Below, in pieces: positions 51,682 through 60,741 of a stretch of DNA of 64,000 bases (position 1 is its first letter; each line of letters opens with the position of its first letter). The stretch spans positions 1 through 64,000 of the forward strand of contig NZ_AUHM01000025.1 in assembly GCF_000423185.1 (NCBI RefSeq), in the 5' to 3' direction. Source of the stretch: Inquilinus limosus DSM 16000 (GTDB taxonomy: Bacteria; Pseudomonadota; Alphaproteobacteria; DSM-16000; Inquilinaceae). A program made the position numbers and the translations under genes. The notes beneath the pieces were generated by a model. It was not told the origin of the DNA, searched no databases, and saw only the letters and a list, made by a program, of their open reading frames with translations.

Positions 51682-51750
51682 CAGATTCCCGGACGGCCGA
51701 TTGCGTTCAAGAGCTCGCGCTTGACCCTGCTCCGATTCTGCCGCACAGTT

Positions 51751-51795
51751 CCAAAACGTTTTGGGAATCATTCGGAGCGAATCCAAAACGTTTTG
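51751..51795. promoter_or_regulatory. Paired LacI operators in front of lacI-type regulator
   Basis: CCAAAACGTTTTGG (51751-51764) and CAAAACGTTTTG (51784-51795) are perfect palindromes with a central CG, as LacI-family dimers prefer. Their centres are 32 bp apart, three helical turns, so both lie on the same face of the DNA. They lie 34-78 bases before the regulator's start, which points to autoregulation of the whole downstream operon. Confidence 0.85.
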
Positions 51796-51828
51796 AACGT
51801 GCATGGGCGGGACAGGGAGGCCTGCGCT

Positions 51829-52890
51829 GTGGCGGTGACCCGGCAAATCCGGCTGAAGGAGCTGGCGCTGAAGCTCGGCCTGTCGCCGACCACCGTGTCA
51901 CGGGCGCTGGCCGGCTATTCCGACGTCAGCGCCGAGACCCGCCGCCGGGTCGAGGAGGCCGCCCGCACCCACGGCTATGTCGCCAGCCGCATCGGCCGGA
52001 TGCTGGTGTCGGGGCGGACCAACTTCGTCGCCGTGCTGCTGCCGATCAGCGCCCCCAACTTCATGGACGATTTCCTGGGCCAGTTCCTGTCCGGCGTCGC
52101 CGACGGGCTGGCCGGGCGCGGCCGCGACCTGTTCCTGGCCGCCGTGCCGCGCGGCCAGGACGACATGACCGTGCTGCGGCACGTGGTCGACGGCGGCCAT
52201 ATCGACGCCGTGGTCATCAACCGCGTCACCTGCGACGACCCGCGCGTGCGCTTCCTGATCGAGCGCCGCTTCCCCTTCGTCGCCCATGGCCGGCTGATCG
52301 ATCCCCCGGCCGCCTATCCCTGGTTCGACACCGACGGCGAGGCCGCCTTCGCCGGGCTGGTCGACCGGCTGCACGCCCTGGGCCACCGGGAGTTCGCTCT
52401 GCTGTCGCCGGGCGAGCCCTACAGCTACGCCCATTTCCGGCGGCGCGGCTTCGAGAGCGCGCTGGCCGGGCACGGCATCCGCCTGGCGCCGGACCGGCTG
52501 CCGGCGGTGCCGGTCCGCGACAAGGCCGCCGCCATGGCCGCGGCCCGGCGCCTCTTCGCCCTGGATCCGCGCCCGACCGCGATCGTCGGCATGACCGACC
52601 GGCTGGCGCTGGCGGTGATGGAGGCGGCGCAGGAGGCGGGGCTGCGCATCCCCGAGGACCTGTCGGTCGTCGGCTTCGACGACGTGCCGATCGCGGCCTA
52701 TGCCCGGCCGCCCCTGTCGACCTTCGACCAGGACATCCAGCGCAGCGCCACGGTCATCGCCGACATGGTGGTGGACGCCATCGAGAACGGACCGGACGGC
52801 GTCGAGCCGCGCCTGGCCGAGGTGAGATTCGTCGAACGGGCCAGCCACGGCTCGGCCCCGATGCCACGGAAACGCGCCCGCCCGGCATGA
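51829..52890 (+). CDS. LacI-family transcriptional regulator
   Basis: A 353-residue repressor. The N-terminal HTH (IRLKELALKLGLSPTTVSRA, then LAGYSDVSAETRRRVEEAAR) and hinge precede a periplasmic-binding-like sugar sensor domain (ending LSVVGFDDVPIAAYARPPLS). The start is GTG 51829, spaced eight bases from AGGGAGG; the frame is open further upstream but that would run through the operators. It heads the sugar-transport and glycosidase operon and presumably releases its operators when the imported sugar or a breakdown product binds. Confidence 0.93.
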   Translation: MAVTRQIRLKELALKLGLSPTTVSRALAGYSDVSAETRRRVEEAARTHGYVASRIGRMLVSGRTNFVAVLLPISAPNFMDDFLGQFLSGVADGLAGRGRDLFLAAVPRGQDDMTVLRHVVDGGHIDAVVINRVTCDDPRVRFLIERRFPFVAHGRLIDPPAAYPWFDTDGEAAFAGLVDRLHALGHREFALLSPGEPYSYAHFRRRGFESALAGHGIRLAPDRLPAVPVRDKAAAMAAARRLFALDPRPTAIVGMTDRLALAVMEAAQEAGLRIPEDLSVVGFDDVPIAAYARPPLSTFDQDIQRSATVIADMVVDAIENGPDGVEPRLAEVRFVERASHGSAPMPRKRARPA

Positions 52891-52951
52891 CCGGCGGGCG
52901 TGAACGGGCCGGCGCCGCGGAGGCCGGCCGCAGACAAAGAGGGAGGACAGG

Positions 52952-54226
52952 ATGACCATCCGGACCACAGCCGTCGCCCTTGCCGCCGGCCTGCTCGGCC
53001 TCGGCCTGGCCGGCGCCGCCGGCGCCCAGGAGATCCTCTTCTGGTCGACCCAGGCGACGCCGGTCGAGGAATCGCAGGCGATGCGCGAAACCGTCCTGGC
53101 CGGATTCGGCAAGCCGGTGACCTATTCGGCGCAGGAGCCGGGGCCGTTCATGACCCGCATCCAGGCCGAGTTGAAGGCCGGATCCGGCGCCATCACCGTG
53201 ATCGGCGGGCTGCACGGCGAGTTCGCCAACATCCCGGACGGTCTGATCGACCTGTCCGGCATCGTGCCCGAGGGCGCGATCAACAAATCCTATCTCGATC
53301 TCGGCAAGCTCGGCACGGCCGAGCAGAAATACCTGCCCTGGATGCAGGCGACCTATGTCATGGCCGCCAACAAGCAGGCGCTGCAGTACCTGCCGCAGGG
53401 CGCCGACATCAACGCCCTGACCTACGACCAACTGGCCGCCTGGGGCAAGGCGATGGCCGAGGCCACCGGATCGCCCAAGATCGGCTTCCCGGCCGGCCCG
53501 AAGGGGCTGATGCACCGCTTCTTCCAGGGCTATCTCTACCCGTCCTACACCGGCTCGCCCGTGGTGAAGTTCAAGTCGCCGGAGGCCGAGGCGATGTGGA
53601 CGTCGTTCCGGGACTTCTGGACCGCCTCCGTCACCCCGGCCTCGACCGGCTACGCCTTCATGCAGGAGCCGCTGCTGACCGGCGATGTCTGGGTGGCCTG
53701 GGACCATGTCGCCCGGCTGAAGGACGCGCTGAACCAGAAGCCGGACGATTTCGTCGTCTTCCCGGTGCCCGCCGGGCCGGCCGGGCGCGGCCATATGCCG
53801 GTGCTGACCGGCATCGGTATCCCGAAGACCACCAACGCCCTCGAAGACGCCAAGGCGCTGGTCGCGCATATGGAGAAGCCGGAGAACCAGATCGCCATGA
53901 TGAAGGCGACCGGCTTCTTCCCCGTGGTCGAGGTTCAGCTGCCGGCCGACGTGCCGAACAGCATCAAGATGCTGCAGCCGGTGGTGGCGGCGCAGAGCGC
54001 GGCGAAGGATTCCCTGCCCGTGCTGCTGCCGATGGGGCTGGGCGACGCAGGTGGCCGCTACAACAAGGCGTTCAGCGACACGTTCCAGCGCATCGTCCTG
54101 TCCGGCCAGGACGTCCGCGAGGTGCTGGACCAGCAGGCCCAGGCCCTGCAGGCGATCTTCGACGAGAAGGGCGCCCCCTGCTGGGCCCCGGACCCGGTGA
54201 GCGACGGGCCGTGCAAGGTGCAGTGA
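52952..54226 (+). CDS. Extracellular solute-binding protein (sugar ABC transporter)
   Basis: A 424-residue periplasmic protein of the family 1 sugar-binding type (MalE/UgpB-like). A signal peptide (MTIRTTAVALAAGLLGLGLA, cleavage after GAQ or AGA) precedes EILFWSTQATPVEESQAMRE. It begins 61 bp after lacI with a strong AGAGGGAGG. A 40-bp perfect-stem inverted repeat lies after its stop, before the permease genes, which could keep its mRNA more abundant than the rest. The ligand is unknown; the operon's enzymes suggest a galactose-containing glycoside. Confidence 0.9.
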   Translation: MTIRTTAVALAAGLLGLGLAGAAGAQEILFWSTQATPVEESQAMRETVLAGFGKPVTYSAQEPGPFMTRIQAELKAGSGAITVIGGLHGEFANIPDGLIDLSGIVPEGAINKSYLDLGKLGTAEQKYLPWMQATYVMAANKQALQYLPQGADINALTYDQLAAWGKAMAEATGSPKIGFPAGPKGLMHRFFQGYLYPSYTGSPVVKFKSPEAEAMWTSFRDFWTASVTPASTGYAFMQEPLLTGDVWVAWDHVARLKDALNQKPDDFVVFPVPAGPAGRGHMPVLTGIGIPKTTNALEDAKALVAHMEKPENQIAMMKATGFFPVVEVQLPADVPNSIKMLQPVVAAQSAAKDSLPVLLPMGLGDAGGRYNKAFSDTFQRIVLSGQDVREVLDQQAQALQAIFDEKGAPCWAPDPVSDGPCKVQ

Positions 54227-54258
54227 TGGCCGGAATGGGTCGAGCCCGTCCCTTCCTT

Positions 54259-54421
54259 GTCCCCCCTCCCCTCGCGGGAGGGGGGCAGGGGGAGGGGGCT
54301 GTCGATCGAAGAGATGTGACGCCGCCCTTCCTGGATCCTATCGCATCCCTTGATCGCCGAAGCCGGTTCTTGCTGCCCGAACCCCCTCCCCCTGGCCCCC
54401 TCCCGCGAGGGGAGGGGGGAC
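54259..54421. repeat. Large inverted repeat (class D) inside the sugar operon
   Basis: The left arm (54259-54298, beginning GTCCCCCCTCCCCTCGCGGG) and right arm (54382-54421, ending CGCGAGGGGAGGGGGGAC) are 40 bases long and complementary with one mismatch, separated by 83 bases. Each arm also contains its own smaller hairpin (CCCTCCC/GGGAGGG). Strikingly pyrimidine/purine-segregated arms of this type are a known intergenic repeat style in GC-rich genomes. It fills the space between the binding-protein and permease genes. Confidence 0.9.
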
Positions 54422-54470
54422 TCGTTGAGCTTTGGCCTGCGTCTGGCGTCGAATTGCGACGGAGCCCGCC

Positions 54471-55319
54471 ATGAGCGATGCCCGCGTCCTGCCCTATATC
54501 CTGCTGGCCCCGGCCGCCATCTTCCTGGTCGCCTTCTTCCTGGTGCCCTTCGGCCAGGTGGCGGTCGAGGCCTTCACCCAATACGGCCAGCTGTCCTTCG
54601 GCAACTTCCGGTCGATCGCCGCCGACTGGAAGTTCTGGCCGGCGGTGCGCAACACCTTCGTGCTGACCCTGATCCTGGTGCCGCTGCAGATCGCGCTGGC
54701 GCTGGCCATGGCCAGCCTGGTGATGGCGCTGAAGAGCGGCCGCGACGTGGCGCTGTACATCTTCACCATCCCGCTCGGCATCTCCGACCTCGCCGCCGGG
54801 CTGATCTGGCTCGCCATCCTCGAGCAGAACGGCTTTCTCAACAGCGTCCTCTATTATGTCGGCCTGATCCCCGGCCCGAAGCTGCTGCTGAGCTATCAGA
54901 GCATCGTGGCGCTGTTCGTGGCCATCATCATCGCCGAGCTGTGGCGGGCGACCGCCATCGTGCTGGTCATCCTGGTCGCCGGCATGAGCCTGATCCCCAA
55001 GGAGTACTACGAGGCGGCGGAGGTGTTCGGCGCCAGCCCGTGGAAGCGCTTCGTCCGCATCACCCTGCCGCTGCTGCGGCCCAGCCTGCAGACCGCGCTG
55101 ATCCTGCGCACCATCCTGGCCTTCGAGGTCTTCGCCATCGTCATGGTGCTGGCCGGCAACAACCTGCCGATCCTGATGGGCGAGACCTTCAACTGGCAGT
55201 TCGCTCTGCAGGACCGCGAGGGCGCCGCGGCCTACGCCATGGTGATCCTCGGCATCTCGATCGCCTTCACCCTCTTCTTCCTGTGGGCGCTGGGCGAGAG
55301 GAAGGAGGCCGCCCGATGA
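54471..55319 (+). CDS. Sugar ABC transporter permease (MalF/UgpA-type)
   Basis: A 282-residue membrane protein with six helices. The coupling motif region is YYEAAEVFGASPWKRFVRITLPLLRPSL (shown here as EAAEVFGASPWKRF, then ITLPLLRPSL), the EAA loop that contacts the ATPase. The N terminus is short (MSDARVLPYILLAPAAIFLV). ATG 54471 has GGAG upstream. The stop overlaps the second permease's ATG. Confidence 0.92.
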   Translation: MSDARVLPYILLAPAAIFLVAFFLVPFGQVAVEAFTQYGQLSFGNFRSIAADWKFWPAVRNTFVLTLILVPLQIALALAMASLVMALKSGRDVALYIFTIPLGISDLAAGLIWLAILEQNGFLNSVLYYVGLIPGPKLLLSYQSIVALFVAIIIAELWRATAIVLVILVAGMSLIPKEYYEAAEVFGASPWKRFVRITLPLLRPSLQTALILRTILAFEVFAIVMVLAGNNLPILMGETFNWQFALQDREGAAAYAMVILGISIAFTLFFLWALGERKEAAR

Positions 55320-56164
55320 CCGCGACCACCCCCGACACCGTCGCCGTCCCCGCCGCGCCGGCCGCCGTGCCCGGCCGCTGGGGGATCCGGATCTCGACCA
55401 TCGTCCTGTGCCTCTGGGTGCTGGTGCCGCTCTATCTCCTCGCGGTCAACGCCTTCAACTCGCGCGAGGCGGTGACCGGCTGGCCGAAGGCCTTCGTCCC
55501 GACCTTCGACATCGACAGCCTGTCCTTCTTCTGGAACTACGCCGGCGTCGCCCGGGCGCTGCTGAACTCCATCCTGGTGGCCGGGCTGACCATGCTGCTG
55601 TCGATCGGCATCGGCGCCCCGGCCGGCTACGCCCTGGCGCGGTTCCGCTTCCGCGGCAAGGGCAGCTTCCGCCTGCTGGTGCTGATGACCCGGGCCTTCC
55701 CGCTGCCGCTGCTGGCCCTGCCGCTGGCGGTCTTCTACATCCGCACCGGCCTCGACGACACGATCTGGGGCCTGGCGCTGATCCACACGGTGCTGGCGCT
55801 GCCCTTCGCCATCCTGATCACCTATTCGCTGTTCATGAGCATCCCGGTGGAGCTGGAGGAGGCGGCCTGGACGCTGGGCTGCACCCGGTTCCAGGCCTTC
55901 CTCAAGATCGTGGTGCCGCTGGCCCTGCCGGGCATCGCGGCGTCCGGCGTCTTCGCCTTCGTCACCTCCTGGAACGAGGTGTTCGCGGCCTCGGTGCTGA
56001 CCATCCAGAACCAGACCCTGACCGCCTTCCTCTTGACCAGCCTGGACGTTTCGCCGCTGCCCCTGAAATTCGCCGGGGCGCTGGTGCTGGTGGTGCCGGC
56101 GCTGATCTTCCTGTTCCTGATCCGAAAGTACCTGTTCTCCCTCTGGGGCATCGCCAACCGCTGA
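55316..56164 (+). CDS. Sugar ABC transporter permease (MalG/UgpE-type)
   Basis: A 282-residue membrane protein, second half of the channel. It has six helices after a proline/alanine-rich N terminus. The EAA loop reads ELEEAAWTLGCTRFQAFLKI with VVPLALPGI. It is coupled to the preceding permease by ATGA and is followed 13 bp later by the ATPase gene. Confidence 0.92.
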   Translation: MTATTPDTVAVPAAPAAVPGRWGIRISTIVLCLWVLVPLYLLAVNAFNSREAVTGWPKAFVPTFDIDSLSFFWNYAGVARALLNSILVAGLTMLLSIGIGAPAGYALARFRFRGKGSFRLLVLMTRAFPLPLLALPLAVFYIRTGLDDTIWGLALIHTVLALPFAILITYSLFMSIPVELEEAAWTLGCTRFQAFLKIVVPLALPGIAASGVFAFVTSWNEVFAASVLTIQNQTLTAFLLTSLDVSPLPLKFAGALVLVVPALIFLFLIRKYLFSLWGIANR

Positions 56165-56177
56165 CGAGGATCCCGCC

Positions 56178-57218
<1,041 letters not shown>

Positions 57219-57253
57219 CGTCTCCCCTCCCCCGAGCCCACCGGAGCCTTCCT

Positions 57254-58543
57254 GTGACCGCCTTCGACGACCACACCGCCTTCGCGCGCGCGGCGACCGT
57301 CCTGTCCGAGAACGACCGCGGCAGCTACACCGTCCCGACCAAGGGCCTGTATCCCTTCCAGTGGAACTGGGATTCCTGCCTGACCGCGCTGGGCCAGCGG
57401 CACATCGACGAGGGCCGCGCCTGGACCGAGATCGAGACCCTGGCGGCCCATCAATGGCCGGACGGGATGATCCCGCACATCGTCTTCCACGTGTATGACG
57501 ACGGCTACTTCCCCGGCCCGGAGGTCTGGAACACCGGCCGGCCGACGCCGACCTCCGGCATCACCCAGCCGCCGGTGATGGGCTTCGTGCTGCGGCGCCT
57601 CTACGAGGAGGCGAAGGACAGGGTGCTGGCCGAGGAGAAGGCGCGGGCGCTGATCGGCGCGGCCGATGCCTGGCACCGCTGGTTCTACGCCGCCCGCGAC
57701 CCGCAGGGCACCGGCCTGGTCGCCATTCTCCACCCCTGGGAATCCGGCCGCGACAACTCGGTCGACTGGGACGCGGCGCTGGCGCGGGTGCCGACCGAGG
57801 GGGTCGAGCCCTATCAGCGCCGCGACACCAGCCATGTCGATCCCTCGCAGCGCCCGCACAAGGCGGAGTACGACCGCTATCTCTGGCTGGTGCAGCGCTT
57901 CCGCGGCCTCGGCTGGGACAATGCCAAGCTGCACGACGCCTCGCCCTTCCGAGTCGTCGACCCCGGCTTCAACGCCATCCTGATCCGCTCCGACGAGGAC
58001 ATCGCGGCGCTGGGCGAGGCCTTCGGGATGACGGGGCTCGCCGCCGCCGCGCGGGCCCGGGCGGCAAAGGCCCGTGCGGCCTTCGAGCGGCTGTGGAGTG
58101 AGGAGCACGGCCAGTATCTCTGCCTCGACCGCACCACCGACACGCTGATCGAGAGCCGCACCGTGGGCGGGCTGCTGCCGCTGTTCGCGGGCCTCGGCAC
58201 GCCCGAGCGGCAGCGGGCGCTGGCCGCCCGCATCGCCGAGTGGCGCGGCAGGACCCGCTTCGGCATCACCAGCCACGACCCGGCCGATCCGCGCTTCGAG
58301 CCGAAGCGCTACTGGCGCGGGCCGGCCTGGCTGATCGTCAACTACCTGGTCGCCGACGGCCTCGCCCGCTGCGGCCTGGCCGAGGCCGCCGACGCCGTGC
58401 ACGAGGACAGCCTGAGCCTGATCGCGGGCGGCTTTGCCGAATACTACGACCCCGTCACCGGCGAGGGGCTGGGCGGCGGCAACTTCACCTGGACCGCGGC
58501 GATGGTCGCCGAGCTGGTGCGGAAGCGGGCGAAGGCCGCCTGA
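57254..58543 (+). CDS. Cytoplasmic glycoside hydrolase, GH63/MGH1-like (alpha/alpha)6 barrel
   Basis: A 429-residue enzyme without a signal peptide. KGLYPFQWNWDSCLTALGQR and PWESGRDNSVDWDAAL match the acid/base (Asp) and ESGxDNS regions shared by GH63, GH37 and mannosylglycerate-hydrolase-like glycosidases. Further family pattern is RYWRGPAWLIVNYLVADGL and ending GGGNFTWTAAM. I chose GTG 57254, eight bases from GGAG at 57243-57246; a GTG at 57215 overlapping the ATPase stop also exists. Such enzymes cleave alpha-linked sugars from glucose, mannose or glycerate. The exact substrate is unknown. Confidence 0.85.
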   Translation: MTAFDDHTAFARAATVLSENDRGSYTVPTKGLYPFQWNWDSCLTALGQRHIDEGRAWTEIETLAAHQWPDGMIPHIVFHVYDDGYFPGPEVWNTGRPTPTSGITQPPVMGFVLRRLYEEAKDRVLAEEKARALIGAADAWHRWFYAARDPQGTGLVAILHPWESGRDNSVDWDAALARVPTEGVEPYQRRDTSHVDPSQRPHKAEYDRYLWLVQRFRGLGWDNAKLHDASPFRVVDPGFNAILIRSDEDIAALGEAFGMTGLAAAARARAAKARAAFERLWSEEHGQYLCLDRTTDTLIESRTVGGLLPLFAGLGTPERQRALAARIAEWRGRTRFGITSHDPADPRFEPKRYWRGPAWLIVNYLVADGLARCGLAEAADAVHEDSLSLIAGGFAEYYDPVTGEGLGGGNFTWTAAMVAELVRKRAKAA

Positions 58544-58545
58544 CC

Positions 58546-59595
58546 ATGCCGACCGCCCTCCTGCTGCGCGGCCCGCGTGCGCTGGATTTCGAGAGCTTCG
58601 AGCACCCGCCGCTCGGCCCGGAGGAGGTGCGGATCCGCACCCTCTTTTCCGGCGTCAGCGCCGGCACCGAGCTGTCGCAGTACCGCGGCTCCAACCCCTT
58701 CATGGCCAAAAGCTGGGACGAGGCGAGCCGGCTGTTCCGCGCCGCCGACACGCCGAGCTGGGACTATCCCGTGCGCAACCTGGGCTATGAGGAGGCGGGC
58801 GAGATCGTCGAGGTCGGGCGCGAGGTGTCCGACCTGCGGCCGGGCCAGCGCGTCTACGGCACCTGGGGCCACCGCACCCATCATGTCGCCGCGCGGGACG
58901 CCGTGATCGGCCGGCTGCTGCCCGAGGGCGCCGACCCGCGGATCGGCATCTTCTCCCATATCGGCGCCGTGGCGCTGAACGGCGTCCACGACGCCGAGAT
59001 CCGGATCGGCGATGTCGTCGTGGTCTTCGGCCTCGGCGTGCCCGGCCAGATCGTGGCGCAGGCGGCGCGCGCCTCCGGCGCCGAGGTGATCGGCGTCGAC
59101 CCGGTGGCGTCGCGGCGCGAGATGGCGCTGCTGCTGGGCGCTTCGGAAGTGCTGGATCCCACGGCCGGGTCGGTGGCCGAGATCGTGAAGGAGAAGACAG
59201 GCGGGCGCGGCGCCGATGCGGCGATCGAGGTCTCCGGCGTGCCGGCGGCGCTGGCCGAGGCGATCCGGACCGTCGCCTATTCGGCGCGGGTCGTCGCCCT
59301 CGGCTTCTTCCAGGGCGAGGCGCGGGGCCTCCACCTCGGCGAGGAGTTCCACCACAACCGGGTGCAGCTGGTCTGCTCGCAGATCTCCGGCGTCGCCCCC
59401 GGCGCCAGCTACCGCTGGTCGAAGCCGCGGCTGTGGCAGACGGCGGTGCGGCTGCAGCATGAGGGCCGGCTGAACCTGCTGCCGCTGATCACGGAAGAGG
59501 TGCCGTTCCGGCAGGCGCCGGCGCTGTTCGAGCGGCTGGACCGCGGCGATCCGGACGCGCTGCAGACCGTGCTGACCTTCGGAGAGGACCAATGA
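58546..59595 (+). CDS. MDR-family dehydrogenase lacking catalytic zinc ligands
   Basis: A 349-residue medium-chain dehydrogenase. The Rossmann NAD(P) region is VVVFGLGVPGQIVAQAARAS with GVDPVASRREM. At the usual catalytic-zinc positions the conserved Cys of GxCGTD is replaced (SGVSAGTELSQYRG) and GHE reads GYE, so the active-site zinc is probably absent, as in BchC-like and some zinc-free MDR enzymes. It follows the glycosidase gene by two bases and overlaps the next gene (ATGA). It probably oxidises or reduces a sugar-derived hydroxyl. Confidence 0.87.
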   Translation: MPTALLLRGPRALDFESFEHPPLGPEEVRIRTLFSGVSAGTELSQYRGSNPFMAKSWDEASRLFRAADTPSWDYPVRNLGYEEAGEIVEVGREVSDLRPGQRVYGTWGHRTHHVAARDAVIGRLLPEGADPRIGIFSHIGAVALNGVHDAEIRIGDVVVVFGLGVPGQIVAQAARASGAEVIGVDPVASRREMALLLGASEVLDPTAGSVAEIVKEKTGGRGADAAIEVSGVPAALAEAIRTVAYSARVVALGFFQGEARGLHLGEEFHHNRVQLVCSQISGVAPGASYRWSKPRLWQTAVRLQHEGRLNLLPLITEEVPFRQAPALFERLDRGDPDALQTVLTFGEDQ

Positions 59596-60578
59596 GGCCG
59601 CTGCGCATCGGCATCCTCGGCGCCGGCGGCATCGCCGCCCGCCACGCCGCGGCGATCGCCGCCAACCCGGAGGCGGCGACCCTGGTCGCCTGCTGCGGCC
59701 GCGACCCGGACAAGGCCGCCGTCTTCGCCGCCGCGCATGGCGGCCGGGCCTATGCCGACCGCGAGCGCATGCTCGACGAGGCGGATCTCGACATCCTGAT
59801 CGTCGCGCTGCCCCCCTTCGCCCATTCCGACGAGGTGGAGAGCGCCGCGCGGCGCGGCATCCATCTGCTGCTGGAGAAGCCGATCGCGCTGGACGGCGAC
59901 CATGCCGACCGCATGGTGGCGGCGGCCGAGGCCGCGGGCATCAAGACTCAGGTCGGCTTCATGGGCCGCTTCGGCGCCGCGGTCGAGCGCTGGACGGAGC
60001 TGGCCGCTGCCGGCGAGACCGGCCGGCCCGGCCTCTATTCCGCCCGCTTCCACTGCAACGCGCTGCACGCACCCTGGTGGCGGGAGAAGGCGAAATCCGG
60101 CGGGCAGATGGTGGAGCAGCTGATCCACATGATCGACCTGGCGCGGTACCTTCTGGGCGACCCGGCGACGGTCTATGCCCGCACCGCCTCCTTCTTCCAC
60201 CGCGGCGTCGAGCGCTACGACAGCGATGATCTCAGCGCCATGCTGCTGGGCTATGACGACGGCCGCATCGCCCTGCTGAACGCCACCAACGGCGCCGTGC
60301 CCGGCCGCTGGGAGAAGGAGATCCATCTGGTGGCGGAGCGGATGACCGGCCATTTCACCGACTGGAACACCGCGGCGCTCACCCGCACCGACGGCGAGCC
60401 GGCGGCGGAGCGCATCGCCGGGACGCGCGACGTCTTCGCCGCCCAGCTGCTGGACCTGATCGACGCCATCCGCAGCGGCTGCCCGGCCCGCACCCCGATC
60501 CGCGACGGCGCCCGGTCGCTGCATCTGGCGCTGGCGGCGCTGCGCTCGGCAGAGGAGCGGAGAGAGGTGGCGTTTTGA
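59592..60578 (+). CDS. Gfo/Idh/MocA-family oxidoreductase
   Basis: A 328-residue NAD(P)-dependent sugar or inositol dehydrogenase-like enzyme. The N-terminal Rossmann fold begins RIGILGAGGIAARHAAAIAA. The catalytic EKP motif is in LLEKPIALDGDHADRM (Glu-Lys-Pro), and the C-terminal substrate domain includes GGQMVEQLIHMIDLARYLLG. It is coupled to the MDR gene by ATGA. Proteins of this family often oxidise C3 or C1 of sugars before hydrolysis or isomerisation. A class B repeat separates it from the alpha-galactosidase gene. Confidence 0.92.
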   Translation: MRPLRIGILGAGGIAARHAAAIAANPEAATLVACCGRDPDKAAVFAAAHGGRAYADRERMLDEADLDILIVALPPFAHSDEVESAARRGIHLLLEKPIALDGDHADRMVAAAEAAGIKTQVGFMGRFGAAVERWTELAAAGETGRPGLYSARFHCNALHAPWWREKAKSGGQMVEQLIHMIDLARYLLGDPATVYARTASFFHRGVERYDSDDLSAMLLGYDDGRIALLNATNGAVPGRWEKEIHLVAERMTGHFTDWNTAALTRTDGEPAAERIAGTRDVFAAQLLDLIDAIRSGCPARTPIRDGARSLHLALAALRSAEERREVAF

Positions 60579-60583
60579 TTGAC

Positions 60584-60677
60584 CGTCATGGCGAGCGAAG
60601 CGTGGCCATCCAGTCCCGCGGCCGGAGCAGACCCGACCAGCCTGGATGGCCACGCCCCTGCGGGGCTCGCCATGACG
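60584..60677. repeat. Class B repeat inside the sugar operon
   Basis: CGTCATGGCGAGCGAAGCGT...GGCCATCCAG on the left and CTGGATGGCCACGCCCCTGC...GGGGCTCGCCATGACGG on the right form a complete class B inverted repeat between the Gfo/Idh/MocA and GH36 genes. It may reduce read-through or stabilise the upstream mRNA. Confidence 0.85.
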
Positions 60678-60741
60678 GGTCAGGGATAGACGCCATCCGC
60701 ATAAGGGATCATCGCTCAAGCCAACGGGCGGAGAAGACCTG

